Positions 18,374 to 29,400 of a DNA stretch of 64,000 nt are shown piece after piece. Under the pieces are notes generated by a model. It was not told the origin of the DNA and did not search any database. It worked only from the letters and a program-made list of their open reading frames with translations. How positions within the stretch are numbered: position 1 is the stretch's first letter; each line of letters begins with the position of its first letter. The stretch covers positions 1 through 64,000 of the forward strand of contig JANRJW010000013.1 of the NCBI GenBank assembly GCA_033763775.1, read 5' to 3'. The DNA is from JAJTHB01 sp033763775 (GTDB lineage: Bacteria; Pseudomonadota; Alphaproteobacteria; Rickettsiales; SXRF01). The translations under genes and the position numbers were made by a program.

Positions 18374-20777
18374 AGCACCCATGACCCCCGCAGATGCAGA
18401 ACAGGCTTACAGCGCTGATTCGATTAAAGTTCTCAAAGGGCTCGAGGCCGTTCGCAAACGCCCGGGCATGTATATTGGTGATACCGATGATGGCTCCGGC
18501 CTTCATCACATGATTTATGAGGTGGTTGATAACGCGATCGATGAAGCGCTCGCGGGGCATTGTGATCTTGTCGAAGTTTCGCTGAATGCGGATGGTTCCT
18601 GTACCGTGACCGATAATGGGCGTGGTATCCCCGTGGATATTCATGAATCAGAAGGCGTGTCGGCGGCAGAAGTCATCATGACACAGCTGCATGCTGGCGG
18701 TAAGTTCGACCAGAATTCTTACAAAGTCTCTGGCGGTCTGCATGGTGTTGGCGTGTCGGTGGTGAATGCACTCTCCATCTGGCTGAAGCTCGTGATCTGG
18801 CGCAATGGCAAACAGCATGAAGCGCGCTTTGAGCATGGCGAAACGGTGCAGCACCTGAAAATTACCGGCGATGCGCCGGATAAAAAAGGTACATCGGTCA
18901 CTTTCCTGCCATCGCCGGAAACATTCACCATGACCGAATTCAAGTTTGAAACGGTTGAGCATCGCTTGCGCGAGCTGGCATTTCTCAATTCCGGCGTGCA
19001 TATCAAGCTGACCGATTATCGCACCGATCCGGCCACAACGGTGGAGTTTTATTACGAAGGTGGAACGCAGGCCTACGTTCAATACCTCGACAAAAGCAAA
19101 AACGCGCTGCACCCCACGGTGATGATCGCCGGTGAAAAGGATGGCATTGGCGTGGAAGTTGCCATGCAGTGGAATGATTCTTACCACGAAAATATTCTCT
19201 GCTTCACCAACAACATCCGCCAGCGTGATGGCGGCACCCACCTTGTTGGTTATCGCGCCGCGCTGACGCGTGCCATCAACCGCTACTACGAAGAAAGCGG
19301 TATGGCGAAAAAAGAAAAAGTAGACATCACCGGCGATGATGCGCGTGAAGGCCTCACCTGCATTGTCTCCGTCAAGGTGCCGGATCCGAAATTTTCCTCC
19401 CAGACCAAAGACAAGCTGGTCTCATCAGAGGTGCGTCCGGCGGTGGAAAGCCTTGCTTACGAGAAGCTGGCGCAGTGGATGGAAGAACACCCGCAGGAAT
19501 GTAAAACGGTCATCGGCAAAATTATTGAAGCAGCGGTGGCGCGCGAGGCAGCGCGCAAAGCCCGCGAGCTGACACGCCGCAAAGGTGCGCTCGATATTTC
19601 CAGCCTGCCGGGCAAGCTGGCCGATTGTCAGGAGCGTGATCCGGCGAAATCCGAACTATTTATCGTTGAGGGTGATTCGGCGGGCGGCTCTGCCAAGCAG
19701 GGACGAAACCGCGCCAATCAGGCGATTCTGCCGCTCAAAGGTAAAATCCTGAACGTGGAGCGCGCGCGCTTCGATAAAATGCTTTCTTCGCAGGAAATCG
19801 GTACGCTGATTACCGCGATTGGCACCGGCATTGGCCGTGAAGAATTCGCGGTGGACAAGGCGCGCTATCATAAAATCATTATCATGACCGACGCCGACGT
19901 GGATGGTTCTCACATCCGCACGCTGCTGCTGACCTTCTTTTTCCGGCAGATGCGCGAGCTCATTGATAAGGGCTACCTCTATATTGCGCAGCCGCCGCTT
20001 TATAAAATGAAGCGCGGTGGCCATGATGTGTATCTGAAAGATGATGACGCGCTGGAAGAGCATCTGATGACCGCCAGCCTTGAAGAAGCAACGCTGACAC
20101 TGGAAAACGGCCGTCAGATCAGCGCGGGTGAGCTGCGCTCGGTGCTGGCCAATTCGGCAAAGCTCGCGCTGGCGATGACATCGCTCGCGCGCCGTATGCC
20201 GGTGGTACTGGTAGAGGCAGGGGCGCTGGCGCATGTATTCGACGGTCAGGTAGGTAGTGATAAAAAAGCTTCGTACTGGGAAATGGCGCTTTCTAAAATG
20301 GCGGGCGAACAAGCTGGCTGGCGCTGCGAGTATGTGGCAGGTGGCTTCAGGCTGCAGCGCATGGTGCGCGGTGTCAGTGAAAGCTATGTGGTGGAAGATA
20401 AAGCGCTTCTTTCCAAAGATGCGCATGATATTGCTGCCCGCCTTGCTTTCATTGATGAGTTTTTTGCTGCTCCGTCAACCCTTAGCCGTAAGCAGCAATC
20501 CTCGCAGATTCAAACGCCTGTGCAGCTGTACCAGACGATGATGGATTATGCTCGTAAGGGCTCTACCATTCAGCGCTTCAAAGGTCTTGGCGAAATGAAT
20601 CCAGACCAGCTCTGGGAAACTACGCTGAATCCGGAGACCCGTCGCCTGCTGAAGGTCACGGTGAATGACGATGCTGAAACCGAATCGCTCTTTGCAACAC
20701 TGATGGGCGATGTGGTTGAGCCGCGCCGTGATTTTATCATCAGCAACGCGCTGAAGGTCGAAAATCTCGATATTTAG
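18354..20777 (+). CDS. gyrB: DNA gyrase subunit B
   Basis: The ATPase subunit of gyrase, which introduces negative supercoils together with GyrA. The GTG at 18354 (807 residues) is chosen because GGAAAGG stands nine bases upstream; the next ATG, at 18381, has no ribosome site. The GHKL motifs EVVDNAIDEA and DNGRGIPVD, the GyrB signature VEGDSAGGSAKQGRNR, the PLKGKILNVE segment and the metal-binding DADVDGSHIRTLLL are all present. Length and the short toprim-to-tail region are those of gyrase B. The partner gyrA is not in the window. Confidence 0.97.
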   Translation: MTQAAVKAPMTPADAEQAYSADSIKVLKGLEAVRKRPGMYIGDTDDGSGLHHMIYEVVDNAIDEALAGHCDLVEVSLNADGSCTVTDNGRGIPVDIHESEGVSAAEVIMTQLHAGGKFDQNSYKVSGGLHGVGVSVVNALSIWLKLVIWRNGKQHEARFEHGETVQHLKITGDAPDKKGTSVTFLPSPETFTMTEFKFETVEHRLRELAFLNSGVHIKLTDYRTDPATTVEFYYEGGTQAYVQYLDKSKNALHPTVMIAGEKDGIGVEVAMQWNDSYHENILCFTNNIRQRDGGTHLVGYRAALTRAINRYYEESGMAKKEKVDITGDDAREGLTCIVSVKVPDPKFSSQTKDKLVSSEVRPAVESLAYEKLAQWMEEHPQECKTVIGKIIEAAVAREAARKARELTRRKGALDISSLPGKLADCQERDPAKSELFIVEGDSAGGSAKQGRNRANQAILPLKGKILNVERARFDKMLSSQEIGTLITAIGTGIGREEFAVDKARYHKIIIMTDADVDGSHIRTLLLTFFFRQMRELIDKGYLYIAQPPLYKMKRGGHDVYLKDDDALEEHLMTASLEEATLTLENGRQISAGELRSVLANSAKLALAMTSLARRMPVVLVEAGALAHVFDGQVGSDKKASYWEMALSKMAGEQAGWRCEYVAGGFRLQRMVRGVSESYVVEDKALLSKDAHDIAARLAFIDEFFAAPSTLSRKQQSSQIQTPVQLYQTMMDYARKGSTIQRFKGLGEMNPDQLWETTLNPETRRLLKVTVNDDAETESLFATLMGDVVEPRRDFIISNALKVENLDI

Positions 20778-20828
20778 CCAGTTAATTCTGTTAACGGATG
20801 GTTAATATCGCGGTGTTAACATGGCTGC

Positions 20829-21623
20829 ATGGTGTGTGCATGTAACCCTAAACCATCTTTATCCAGTCGCGGCTTTACCCTTTTGGAACTGTCCGTTGTG
20901 CTGCTGGTTCTGTCGCTGATGCTGGGCGGTTTGCTTGCTGTCATGACGCAGGAAACCAGAATTAGCAAAACTGAAGAACTCAAACAAAAGATGGATGCCA
21001 TTGAATATGCTTTGGTTTCTTACTCAAAGCGTTCAGATACCCAGCGCCTGCCTTGCCCGGCGAATCCGACTCTGGCAGTCGGCCATGTCGATTTTGGCTT
21101 TGCTGGCAACCCCAATTGTAAAACAGGCACAGGTAACCGGGCATTGCCCACCGCATTGTCTGATTCAGCGATTGCCATCGGAACAGTTCCGGTTAGAACC
21201 ATAGGGTTGCCGGATGAGTATGCGTTCGACCCCTGGGGCAACCGCTTCAGCTATGCTGTTAGCATTTCCATTACGCATGCGAACGCACTGGCTGTTTATC
21301 CCGTTACTTTTCCTGATGTTAACTCGATAGTCGTTGAGAGTGTCAGTGGATTCCCTATTGGCAATTTTTCAGTGGTTATCATATCGCACGGGCCCAATGG
21401 TTATGGCGCTTTCACGAGGACAGGGGTGCGGCGCAATGTAACAACCGCTGATGTCAATGAGATAAGCAACTCCGCCTGGGATGGCAGCGACGATGCACTA
21501 TCAAATACATTGATATCTGGGCACGATAGCAATAGCTCATTAACCATGACGGGATTTGATGATATAGTGCGCTATTATCCCAGATCTTCTTTCAGATTAG
21601 CGGATGACACGCTTATTCCCTAG
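20829..21623 (+). CDS. Type IV pilin-like (pseudopilin) protein
   Basis: A 264-residue protein with a class III signal peptide: 15 leader residues ending SRG, then FTLLELSVVLLVLSLMLGG. Cleavage by prepilin peptidase is expected after Gly15, with Glu at position 5 of the mature protein. The globular part contains a DPWGNRFSYAVS segment as found in pseudopilins of the GspG/H group and in tad or type II systems. No pilus or secretion genes are nearby, so it is an orphan. Base use is more AT-rich than that of gyrB. It might take part in DNA uptake, secretion or surface attachment. Confidence 0.8.
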   Translation: MVCACNPKPSLSSRGFTLLELSVVLLVLSLMLGGLLAVMTQETRISKTEELKQKMDAIEYALVSYSKRSDTQRLPCPANPTLAVGHVDFGFAGNPNCKTGTGNRALPTALSDSAIAIGTVPVRTIGLPDEYAFDPWGNRFSYAVSISITHANALAVYPVTFPDVNSIVVESVSGFPIGNFSVVIISHGPNGYGAFTRTGVRRNVTTADVNEISNSAWDGSDDALSNTLISGHDSNSSLTMTGFDDIVRYYPRSSFRLADDTLIP

Positions 21624-21696
21624 CAGCCAGTAGCTAAATTAATTTTTAATTAATTTTTATATGTTATCATTAACCTATCGGCTTGAGGAGGGCATT

Positions 21697-21918
21697 ATGC
21701 GCGGTACCATCAGCAGCATGAGCGTTGTCGGCGTCAGCGGTCATTACGATCCATTGAGCCCCGCAGCTAAGGATTTGGTAGGTGCGGTCAGCGCCATAAA
21801 CAATAGCTCTGTTGATACCCCCGATTTAGTCAGCCTGATAACTGACCGCACATCAGAGTACGCATCAAACGCAGCGCTTCCCACTGCTAAAGGGCCCGGC
21901 ACGGGCAGGGCGCGTTAG
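21697..21918 (+). CDS. Small protein of unknown function
   Basis: A 73-residue product starting at the ATG at 21697, which has the strong ribosome site GAGGAGG five bases upstream. The frame runs back to 21661 but without such a site. The protein is rich in Ser, Val and Ala with no membrane segment, cysteine pair or known motif. A possible AT-rich promoter region (21624-21690) precedes it. It is probably real because of the ribosome site, but nothing can be said about its role. Confidence 0.45.
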   Translation: MRGTISSMSVVGVSGHYDPLSPAAKDLVGAVSAINNSSVDTPDLVSLITDRTSEYASNAALPTAKGPGTGRAR

Positions 21919-21936
21919 GCTGTGCCGCGCGCGGAC

Positions 21937-22251
21937 ATGCATTCCGCTTCAAACAAGCACTCCATGGCCGATATTTTATACACCATGGTGGTGCTGTGCC
22001 ACGCGCATGATGAGCGCGGCAGAGCTTTCTGGGCATATTTATGCATGAAGCCAAGCATGGCCGAGCCACTACGCGATGCGCGGCTGAAAGGTTCGCTGGA
22101 TCTCAATGATTTTGGCACGATTCTCGAATCCGGCTATGGCCACGACGTGCCGCCGGATGTGCGCGCGCGTATGGAGCGTGATTACGCGGTGAACCATCGC
22201 TTTGAAGAACAGCTGCTAAAGGCAGTTGAAGCGCGCAAAGCAGCACGCTAA
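21937..22251 (+). CDS. Conserved-looking protein of unknown function
   Basis: About 104 residues from the ATG at 21937; a GTG at 21922 and an ATG at 21964 are other possible starts, and none has a clear ribosome site. The sequence MADILYTMVVLCHAHDERGRAFWAYL followed by charged helical segments suggests a small soluble all-helical protein. It begins 18 bases after the previous small gene and ends nine bases before the sirtuin gene, so the three may be co-transcribed. No known family is recognised. Confidence 0.5.
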   Translation: MHSASNKHSMADILYTMVVLCHAHDERGRAFWAYLCMKPSMAEPLRDARLKGSLDLNDFGTILESGYGHDVPPDVRARMERDYAVNHRFEEQLLKAVEARKAAR

Positions 22252-22260
22252 CCTTTCCCC

Positions 22261-22956
22261 ATGTCATCGATCGTGATTCTCACTGGCGCGGGTATTTCCG
22301 CTGAGTCCGGCCTTGCCACGTTTCGCGCGGCGGATGGGCTGTGGTGTGGCCACCGCATCGACGATGTCGCGACGCCAGAGGCGTTTGAGCGCCAGCCGGA
22401 GATCGTGCATGCATTTTATAACGAGCGTCGCCGCCAGCTTGCGTCGGTTGCTCCCAATGCGGCGCATCTGGCGCTGGCGGAGCTGGCACAGCGTGATTCC
22501 GGCCGTGTCACCATCATCACTCAGAATGTCGATGATCTGCATCAGCGCGCGGCCAAGGCAGGCGTCATTCTGCCCATGCACGGCGAGCTGAAAAAAGTGC
22601 GCTGCGTTATCTCCGGCGAGGTGTTTGTCTGGCACGAGGATCTATCCACTCAGACACCATGCCCGTGCTGCAGGCGCCAGGGCAGGCTGCGGCCGCATAT
22701 TGTGTGGTTTGGCGAGATGCCGCTTTACATGAACGCCATCGAAACGCTGGTGGCCGAGTGCGATATGTTTGTTTCTATCGGCACGTCTGGTCAGGTCTAT
22801 CCCGCGGCTGGCTTTGTGCGGCTGGCACGCAGCCACGGCGCGCACACGGTGGAGCTGAATCTTGAGCCATCGGCCATCAGCGGACATTTCGCCGAGCGGC
22901 GCTACGGCAAAGCAACCGAGCTGGTGCCGGCGTTTATACAGTCACTTTCAGAGTGA
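22261..22956 (+). CDS. cobB: NAD-dependent protein deacylase, sirtuin class III
   Basis: A 231-residue sirtuin that removes acetyl, succinyl and similar groups from lysines using NAD. The motifs GAGISAESGLATFR, TQNVDDLHQRA and the catalytic histidine in MHGELKKV are present. The zinc site uses Cys residues of VRC and CPCC. Tyr53 and Arg56 in FYNERRR form the YxxR pair that reads acidic acyl groups, marking class III (desuccinylase-like) proteins. The long N-terminal extension of E. coli CobB is missing. The 3' end overlaps the convergent bcp gene by nine bases. Confidence 0.93.
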   Translation: MSSIVILTGAGISAESGLATFRAADGLWCGHRIDDVATPEAFERQPEIVHAFYNERRRQLASVAPNAAHLALAELAQRDSGRVTIITQNVDDLHQRAAKAGVILPMHGELKKVRCVISGEVFVWHEDLSTQTPCPCCRRQGRLRPHIVWFGEMPLYMNAIETLVAECDMFVSIGTSGQVYPAAGFVRLARSHGAHTVELNLEPSAISGHFAERRYGKATELVPAFIQSLSE

Positions 22957-23439
22957 CTGCACCGCTGAAAGTACGTCTTTCACGTGGCCATCCACACTCA
23001 CCTTGCGCCAGATACGGCGGATCACGCCTTGGCCATCAATCAGGAATGTGGCGCGCTCGATGCCCATATATTCTTTGCCATACATGCTTTTTTTCACCCA
23101 CACGCCATAATCCTCGCACATGGTGCCGCTTTCGTCGGAAGCAAGCGGGAAGGGCAGGCAGTATTTTTCTTTAAATTTATCGTGGCTTTTCACTGAGTCT
23201 TTGGAAACGCCAATCACCACCGCGCCTGATTTTTCAAAATCTTTGATATGGTCGCGGAAATCTTTGGCTTCGATGGTGCAGCCCGGGGTGTCGTCTTTGG
23301 GGTAGAAATAGAGCACCACTTTTTTACCTTTCAGATCTTCAGAGCTGAGGCTGTGGCTGCTGTCAAACTGCGTGGTAAAGCTCGGCGCTTTGCTGCCAAC
23401 AGCAAGTTCGGAGGTGTTTTTTCTGGCACTGGCGGTCAT
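22948..23439 (-). CDS. bcp: Thioredoxin-dependent peroxiredoxin (Bcp/PrxQ type)
   Basis: A 163-residue enzyme that reduces hydroperoxides. The peroxidatic cysteine lies in YPKDDTPGCTIEAKDFRD. The resolving cysteine of the usual five-residue PrxQ spacing (CxxxxC) is replaced, since CTIEA follows, so this is of the Bcp subtype that lacks it or resolves with another Cys (KYCLPFPL or GTMCEDYG). Other conserved parts are LASDE and GIERATFLID. It overlaps the end of glnE by four bases and is probably translated with it. Confidence 0.93.
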   Translation of the reverse strand: MTASARKNTSELAVGSKAPSFTTQFDSSHSLSSEDLKGKKVVLYFYPKDDTPGCTIEAKDFRDHIKDFEKSGAVVIGVSKDSVKSHDKFKEKYCLPFPLASDESGTMCEDYGVWVKKSMYGKEYMGIERATFLIDGQGVIRRIWRKVSVDGHVKDVLSAVQSL

Positions 23440-26354
23440 GATATACTCCCGTTTGGTGTGAGATGCTTAAGATAGGCGTTTTGCACGTATTGTTCAATAG
23501 CCAGCAGACGCTGCTTGACCTTGCCGAAATCATCAGCATCCGGGTTGATGGCTTGTGCCAGCAATTTGCGCAGGCCGGGTGGCATGGCGGTTTCATCGGG
23601 ATTGCCGTGTGTTGTCAGGCGGAGCAAATGAAACAGCTCCTGCAGAAAGCCTGCCGCTTCGGCCAGTTTTATGGCATCCTCAGCATCAAGTGCGCCGCGA
23701 TCAGCCAGCCAGCGAATCAGCTGGCGGGCGCTGCCACGACAGGTCTGCTGCTGGCCAGCGCTATAGCGCAGCAGCTCATATTGCAGCAGAAAGTCGAGAT
23801 CAATCAGCCCACCGCTGATGTATTTCAGGTTCCATGGGTTGGTGGTCGCGAATTCCTTTTCGATACGCTCGCGCATATCCACCACATCATGACGCAGCTT
23901 CTGCGGGTCACGCCATTGGCATAGCGCCTCATCAATCAACTTTTCCACCGTGGCGGCAAGCGTATCATCGCCGGCTGCCATGCGTGCTTTGGTGAATGCC
24001 ATCAGTTCAAATGTCCATGCAGACTGTGCAAGATATTGCGCGAGTCCCTCGCGGCTGGTTACCAGCAGCCCTTGTGTGCCGGAAGGCCGCAGCCTGAGAT
24101 CAACATCATAGAGCCTGCCCTCGCGGCCAATGGTGGTGAGTGCGCTGAGGATGCGCTGGGTGAGGCGGCTGTAGTAAACGCTGGCGCTGAGAGATTTTGC
24201 ACCGTCAGACACGCCGGTTGCCGGCGCATCATACACAAACACCAGATCCAGATCCGAGCTGAAGGTCATATCGCGGCTGCCCAGGCGCCCCAGCGCAATC
24301 ACTGCGAGCTGGCCGCCGGGAATCACCCCGTGTGTGCGCGCAAATTCCTGCTGCGCAAGGCGGCATACCTCATCCAGCGCGAGATCGGCTAGGTCGGAAA
24401 GGAATGCGCCAGCAAATTCCGCAGGCACCATATGCTTCAGCAGATGCACACCCGCCTGAAACTGCTTTTCATTGCGAAAGCGTGTCAGCGCATCCATGCA
24501 GGCTTCAAAATCATCGTCATGCGGATAAATCTGTTTCAGCTGCTCCTTCAGTGTGCTGCGGTTTGGCAGCTCGCGGTAAAAATCAGCATCCAGCACCGCA
24601 TCGAGCAGGCTTGGCGACTTGCTGAGATACTCCGACAAGGTGGGCGCGCTTCCCATAATGTCGGCAAGCAGGCCAAGCAGCTGCGGGTTGCTGTAAAATA
24701 GTGAAAACAGCTGCACACCAGCGGGCAGATGTGTGAGGAAATCGTTGAATTTCAAAAAGGCGTGGTCGGGGCTGGCGGTCTCTGACAGGCGCTTGAGCAG
24801 AGTTGGCATCAGCTCGGTGAGCAGTTCTCGCGCGCGCTTGGTGCGTGTGGCGCGTTTGGAGCCGTGATGCCAGCCCATGATCACTTCCGATATGGTCTGC
24901 GGGTTCTGATAGCCAAGCTGGCGAAGTGTTTCCAGTGTTTCCGGGTCGTGACTGACACCGGTAAACACAAGATTGCCCTCATCCCCCAGCTTTTCAGAAC
25001 TTTTGAAAGAGTTCGCAAAAATATCATGCACCACCGCCAGCCTTTTTTCCGTCTCGCGGCTGAAGCTTTCGACATTCTCAAAGCCCATGAAACTGGCAAT
25101 CCGCGACAGTTCAAGAGGATCGCTCGGAAGGCTGTGGGTCTGCTCATCGCCCACCATCTGCAGCCGGTGCTCGAGTGTGCGGTAGTAGCGGTAGGCTTCG
25201 GTCAATGTGTGTTCGGTTTCGGCGCTGATAAGTTGTTGGCGGGCAAGTAGCGCCAGTGTTTCGCAGGTCGCGCGCGTGCGTAGTACAGGCATGCGTCCGC
25301 CCCAGATGAGCTGGTGAATCTGAGTATAAAACTCAATCTCGCGGATGCCGCCAGTGCCAAGCTTGATGTTATGTCCCTGCAGTCTGATTTTTTTATTCTG
25401 ATGGCTGTCCATCTGGCGTTTGATCGAGTGGATGTCCTGAATAGCTGCGAAATCAAGGCTGCGCCGCCACATGAAGGGAGAGAGCGTTTTAAGAAACTGC
25501 TGCCCTGCATCCATATCGCCCGCCACTGGCCGAGCTTTGATCATGGCGGCGCGCTCCCAGTTCTGCCCAACACTTTCGTAATAGTAAATTGCGGCGGTGG
25601 TGTTGATCGCCGGGGGAGTGGAGGCGGGATCCGGCCGCAGCCTCAGGTCGGTGCGAAACACATAGCCGTCAGCGGTGCGCTCCTGCATGATAAGCACTAA
25701 ATCCTGCGCGAGGCGGTTCATGAAGTGCTGTTCATTGTGTCGGCCCTGATAGCCGAGGCGATCTTTTTCAAACAACACAATCAAGTCAATATCACTGGAA
25801 TAGTTCAGCTCATACGCACCGAGCTTGCCCATGCCGAGAATGATAATGCCGCTGCCAAACGCCGCCTCATCTGCCTGCCAGGCAATTTCGCCGCGGCGGT
25901 GCGCCTCGGCAAGCAGCAGCTTTAAGCTGGCTTCGAGCGCGGCTGAGGCCATTTGCGAAAGGCGCAGCGTGACTTCCTCCAGCGCAAATTCGCCGCTGAG
26001 ATCCGCCAGCGCGACCACCAGCGCGAGTTTTGATTTCGTCTGGCGCAGCTGCTTCATGAGCGCTTCGCGGCTGGTGCCAGCTGATGGCTCTGCGAGGCTC
26101 GCAAGAAGCTGGTCTGCGGTTTTGGCTGCGCCATGGGTCAGCATGTCGCGGGCAGAGGCCGGGTGTTTCAGCAATAGCCGGGAAAGGTAAGGCGAATTGG
26201 CAAATACCGCTTCAACGATGGGGTGATCCGCCGACGCAATCATCCAGTCAGCAAGCGCTGCATCTTCCAGTTTTGCTGCACGTTCCAGCCAGTCAGCGCG
26301 AAGGCGCTTGGCATCCTGAATCGAATAAAGGCGTGGTAGGCTGGTATCGTTCAT
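23436..26354 (-). CDS. glnE: Bifunctional glutamine synthetase adenylyltransferase/deadenylase
   Basis: It switches glutamine synthetase off and on by adding and removing AMP, under control of PII. The ATG at 26354 gives 972 residues, near the family norm; the frame runs on to 26420, overlapping the divergent gene. Two nucleotidyltransferase domains are visible, with YSSDIDLIVL (deadenylase half) and FSSDLDLVFVYD (adenylylase half), each followed by a DLRLRP motif. GlnB, GlnA and GlnD are not in the window. It shares an operon with bcp. Its start faces the large AsmA-like gene with only 56 bases between them. Confidence 0.96.
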   Translation of the reverse strand: MNDTSLPRLYSIQDAKRLRADWLERAAKLEDAALADWMIASADHPIVEAVFANSPYLSRLLLKHPASARDMLTHGAAKTADQLLASLAEPSAGTSREALMKQLRQTKSKLALVVALADLSGEFALEEVTLRLSQMASAALEASLKLLLAEAHRRGEIAWQADEAAFGSGIIILGMGKLGAYELNYSSDIDLIVLFEKDRLGYQGRHNEQHFMNRLAQDLVLIMQERTADGYVFRTDLRLRPDPASTPPAINTTAAIYYYESVGQNWERAAMIKARPVAGDMDAGQQFLKTLSPFMWRRSLDFAAIQDIHSIKRQMDSHQNKKIRLQGHNIKLGTGGIREIEFYTQIHQLIWGGRMPVLRTRATCETLALLARQQLISAETEHTLTEAYRYYRTLEHRLQMVGDEQTHSLPSDPLELSRIASFMGFENVESFSRETEKRLAVVHDIFANSFKSSEKLGDEGNLVFTGVSHDPETLETLRQLGYQNPQTISEVIMGWHHGSKRATRTKRARELLTELMPTLLKRLSETASPDHAFLKFNDFLTHLPAGVQLFSLFYSNPQLLGLLADIMGSAPTLSEYLSKSPSLLDAVLDADFYRELPNRSTLKEQLKQIYPHDDDFEACMDALTRFRNEKQFQAGVHLLKHMVPAEFAGAFLSDLADLALDEVCRLAQQEFARTHGVIPGGQLAVIALGRLGSRDMTFSSDLDLVFVYDAPATGVSDGAKSLSASVYYSRLTQRILSALTTIGREGRLYDVDLRLRPSGTQGLLVTSREGLAQYLAQSAWTFELMAFTKARMAAGDDTLAATVEKLIDEALCQWRDPQKLRHDVVDMRERIEKEFATTNPWNLKYISGGLIDLDFLLQYELLRYSAGQQQTCRGSARQLIRWLADRGALDAEDAIKLAEAAGFLQELFHLLRLTTHGNPDETAMPPGLRKLLAQAINPDADDFGKVKQRLLAIEQYVQNAYLKHLTPNGSIS

Positions 26355-26410
26355 GACAGATTGGTCACTATATTTACGTTTTATTATGCAATATACGTTC
26401 AACTGCTCTC

Positions 26411-29400
26411 GTGAAATCATTTTCTGGTAAAAACGTGCTTCGTGGTCATCCGGTTTTCAAGTTCATGCTTGCGATGACGGCAGGGTTGCTGGTGGCGCTG
26501 CTGGTGGCAGTGAATTCGCTGCTGATCTGGGTAGCGACCGGCCCGCGCTCGCTGGCAACGCTTACGCCTGCGATAGAATCCGCACTCAGCGCTTCGGATG
26601 GCAGTTTTCGTGTGGCGATTGGCGAGACATGGCTGCTGTGGGATGGGTGGAAGCACCCGGTGGATATTCGGCTGAAACAAGTGGATGTACTGACTGGCGA
26701 AGGGCAGGTTTTTTCTTCGTTTCCAGAAGTGGCGATTGGTTTACACATCCCATCCTTGCTGCTGGGGCGCATTTTGCCGACATCGCTGGCGCTGGATAAG
26801 CCGGTGGTGAGTTTGTTGCAACATGCAGACCGTTCGGTAAGTTTTGGTTTTCGTCAAAACGCAGCGGATAATCAGGAACACGCGCAGCCGCAAACATTGC
26901 CACTGGCGCTGCTATTTGCCGCCGTCAGCCAGCAGGATGATAGTGGGCCGCTGCGCAAACTGCGTTCCGTGCGCATTTCGCAGGCGGATATCAGCGTTGG
27001 TAGCGAGGCAGAAGGGGTGGTGTTTCAGGCGAGTGGTGTTGATATCGGCCTCAAGCGCTCGCGGCGGCTTGGGCTTGCGCTCTCGCTCAGTGGCAAGCTG
27101 CGTTATGATGAGTTTCAATCGAATATTGGCGCGGAATTATCCATGCTGCCCGGCCAGCAGCAGGTCACCGGCCGGGTGGATTACGAAGGGGTGGATGTGG
27201 CCGCGCTGGTGGATTTATTCACTCAGGAAGATAAGCCGGTGCCACTATCCATGCCGATCAGCGGGCAGGCCTACCTGACGCTCGATGCGGATGGAACTGT
27301 GCGTTCGCTGCAGCTGAAGGGCATGGGCGGCATGGGCGAGCTGAGACTCGCAGAGCTGCCAGAGCCGCTGGCAATCAGCTGGGCGCGTTTTGATGTCACC
27401 GTGCAGGACGGCATGAATACGCTGAGCATCGCTGAATTATCTGCGGATCTGGACGGTGCAGCGCTTACAGCAAGCGGCAAGTTACAACGCAATGATCAGC
27501 AGCAGCTGGCAATAGCCGCCAAAGCCAGCCTTGCCAATGTTCCGACGGCGCGTGTGGCTGCGCTGTGGCCGTTGTCACTGGCACCGATCACGCGTGAGTG
27601 GGTCACCGGTAATATTACGGATGGTAGTGTTACGCAGGCGAGCGTTGTGGCTAATCTTGGCTATGGTGATTTGGATCTTCCGGCGCTTCCCAAAACTTCG
27701 ATTGACGCATCAATACGCCTCAGCGGCGCTACCATTCGTTACCTGCCGGATCACCCACCCGCGCGGCAGGTGGAGGCGCTGATTCGGGTGGATGGTGTCG
27801 CCATGGAGGCGTCGGTGGAGCGCGCCGACTATATGGAAGCCACGAGGCTGAGTAACGGCCAGGTGGTGATTGCCGATCTGAACGCCGATAATCCTTATAT
27901 TGAGCTCGGCCTTCAGGCGGATAGCAATGCGCAGGAAGCAGCTCGTTTTCTGGCGCTGCCTAAGCTTGAACATGCTAGCCGTCTGAATATGAACCCGGCA
28001 TCGATGTCGGGAAAGGTGAGCGCTGCGGCGAAGGTGGGATTTTACTTTTTTGCGCCCAAAGATGAGAAAGGACAGCCGCTTGAACCTGATATTGATTACA
28101 ATGTGACCGCCACGCTGACGGAAGTGAGTGCGCCGGGTTTCATGCACAAATTTGATATAAGTCAGGCCAGCGGCGATGTGACCGTCAGCAAAGAGCAGCT
28201 GGAATTCAAGGGAAGCGGCACAATCAATAGCGCAAAAGCAAAAGACGTTCAGGTGCGCTATTTATTTGCGCCGAAAGATGGTCTGGACACGTTCATCACA
28301 GCGCAGGCAAGCGCCGGGCGTCAGGCGCTTGAGCGTTTTGGTCTGCCGCCGCTGGGGCTGATATCGGGCGAGATTGGGGTTAAGGCTGAGGTGCGTCTTG
28401 GGTCAGCGCTGGAGCAGGCAGATTTAATGCTGGATTTAACTCCGGCAGCGATTCAGGTGAATGATATCGCGTGGAGCAAGCCGCAAGGCGAGGCGGCCAC
28501 ACTTGCTTTAAAAAGCGAAAAAAAATCCGGCCTCCTTAGCATTGAATCATTTGAGCTGAAAGGTAAGCAGCTGGAGGCGGCGGGATCCTTAGCGCTCGGC
28601 GCTGATATGAAATCCATTGTAAAAGCGAGCCTTTCGCGGCTCAATATCGGCACCACCTCGCTCAGCAAGCTCGACTACAGCCGCACAGCCGATGGTATGG
28701 CGCTCTCTGTTGCAGGCGCGCGCGCTGATTTGAGTGGCTTTCTGGATGATAGCGGCGATAAAGCGACGCAGGATTTCTCATTCGCGAATTTTCCAGCCAT
28801 TAAGCTGGAACTGGATGTAGCGGAGCTGGCCATGGCGGGCGGCACGAAAATGACAGCGGTCAAAGGCCATCTTCATTGCACAGTGCAGCGCTGCGAGTCG
28901 GCGGATATCGGCGGGGCAGTATCAGATAAACCATTCCGTCTGCGGATTTATCGTGAACCTAAAACCGTGCGCCAATTCTCGCTGCGCGCTGAAGATGCTG
29001 GCGAATTTCTGAAATCACTTGCACTTTACGATCGCATGGAAGGCGGCGTGCTGACCATCAATGGCCAGTATGTCGATACGCCCGGCAGCAGCAGCCTGCT
29101 TCGCGCGCGCATGGATATTACCGAGCACACCATTCGTAAAGCACCAGTGCTTGCGAAAATTCTGACACTCGCATCGCTGACAGGTTTTTTTGACATGCTG
29201 GAAGGCAACGGTATCCGCTTCACGAAAATGGTGATTCCGTTTTCACTGCAGAATGATGTGATTACGGTGAGCAAGGCACGTGCATTTGGCAACGCCATTG
29301 GTATCACAGCAGAAGGTACCATCACATTTCCTGCGGTGCTTTTTGATGTACGCGGCACGGTCGTGCCTTCTTACGCAGCGAATACAATTCTTGGTAAGCT

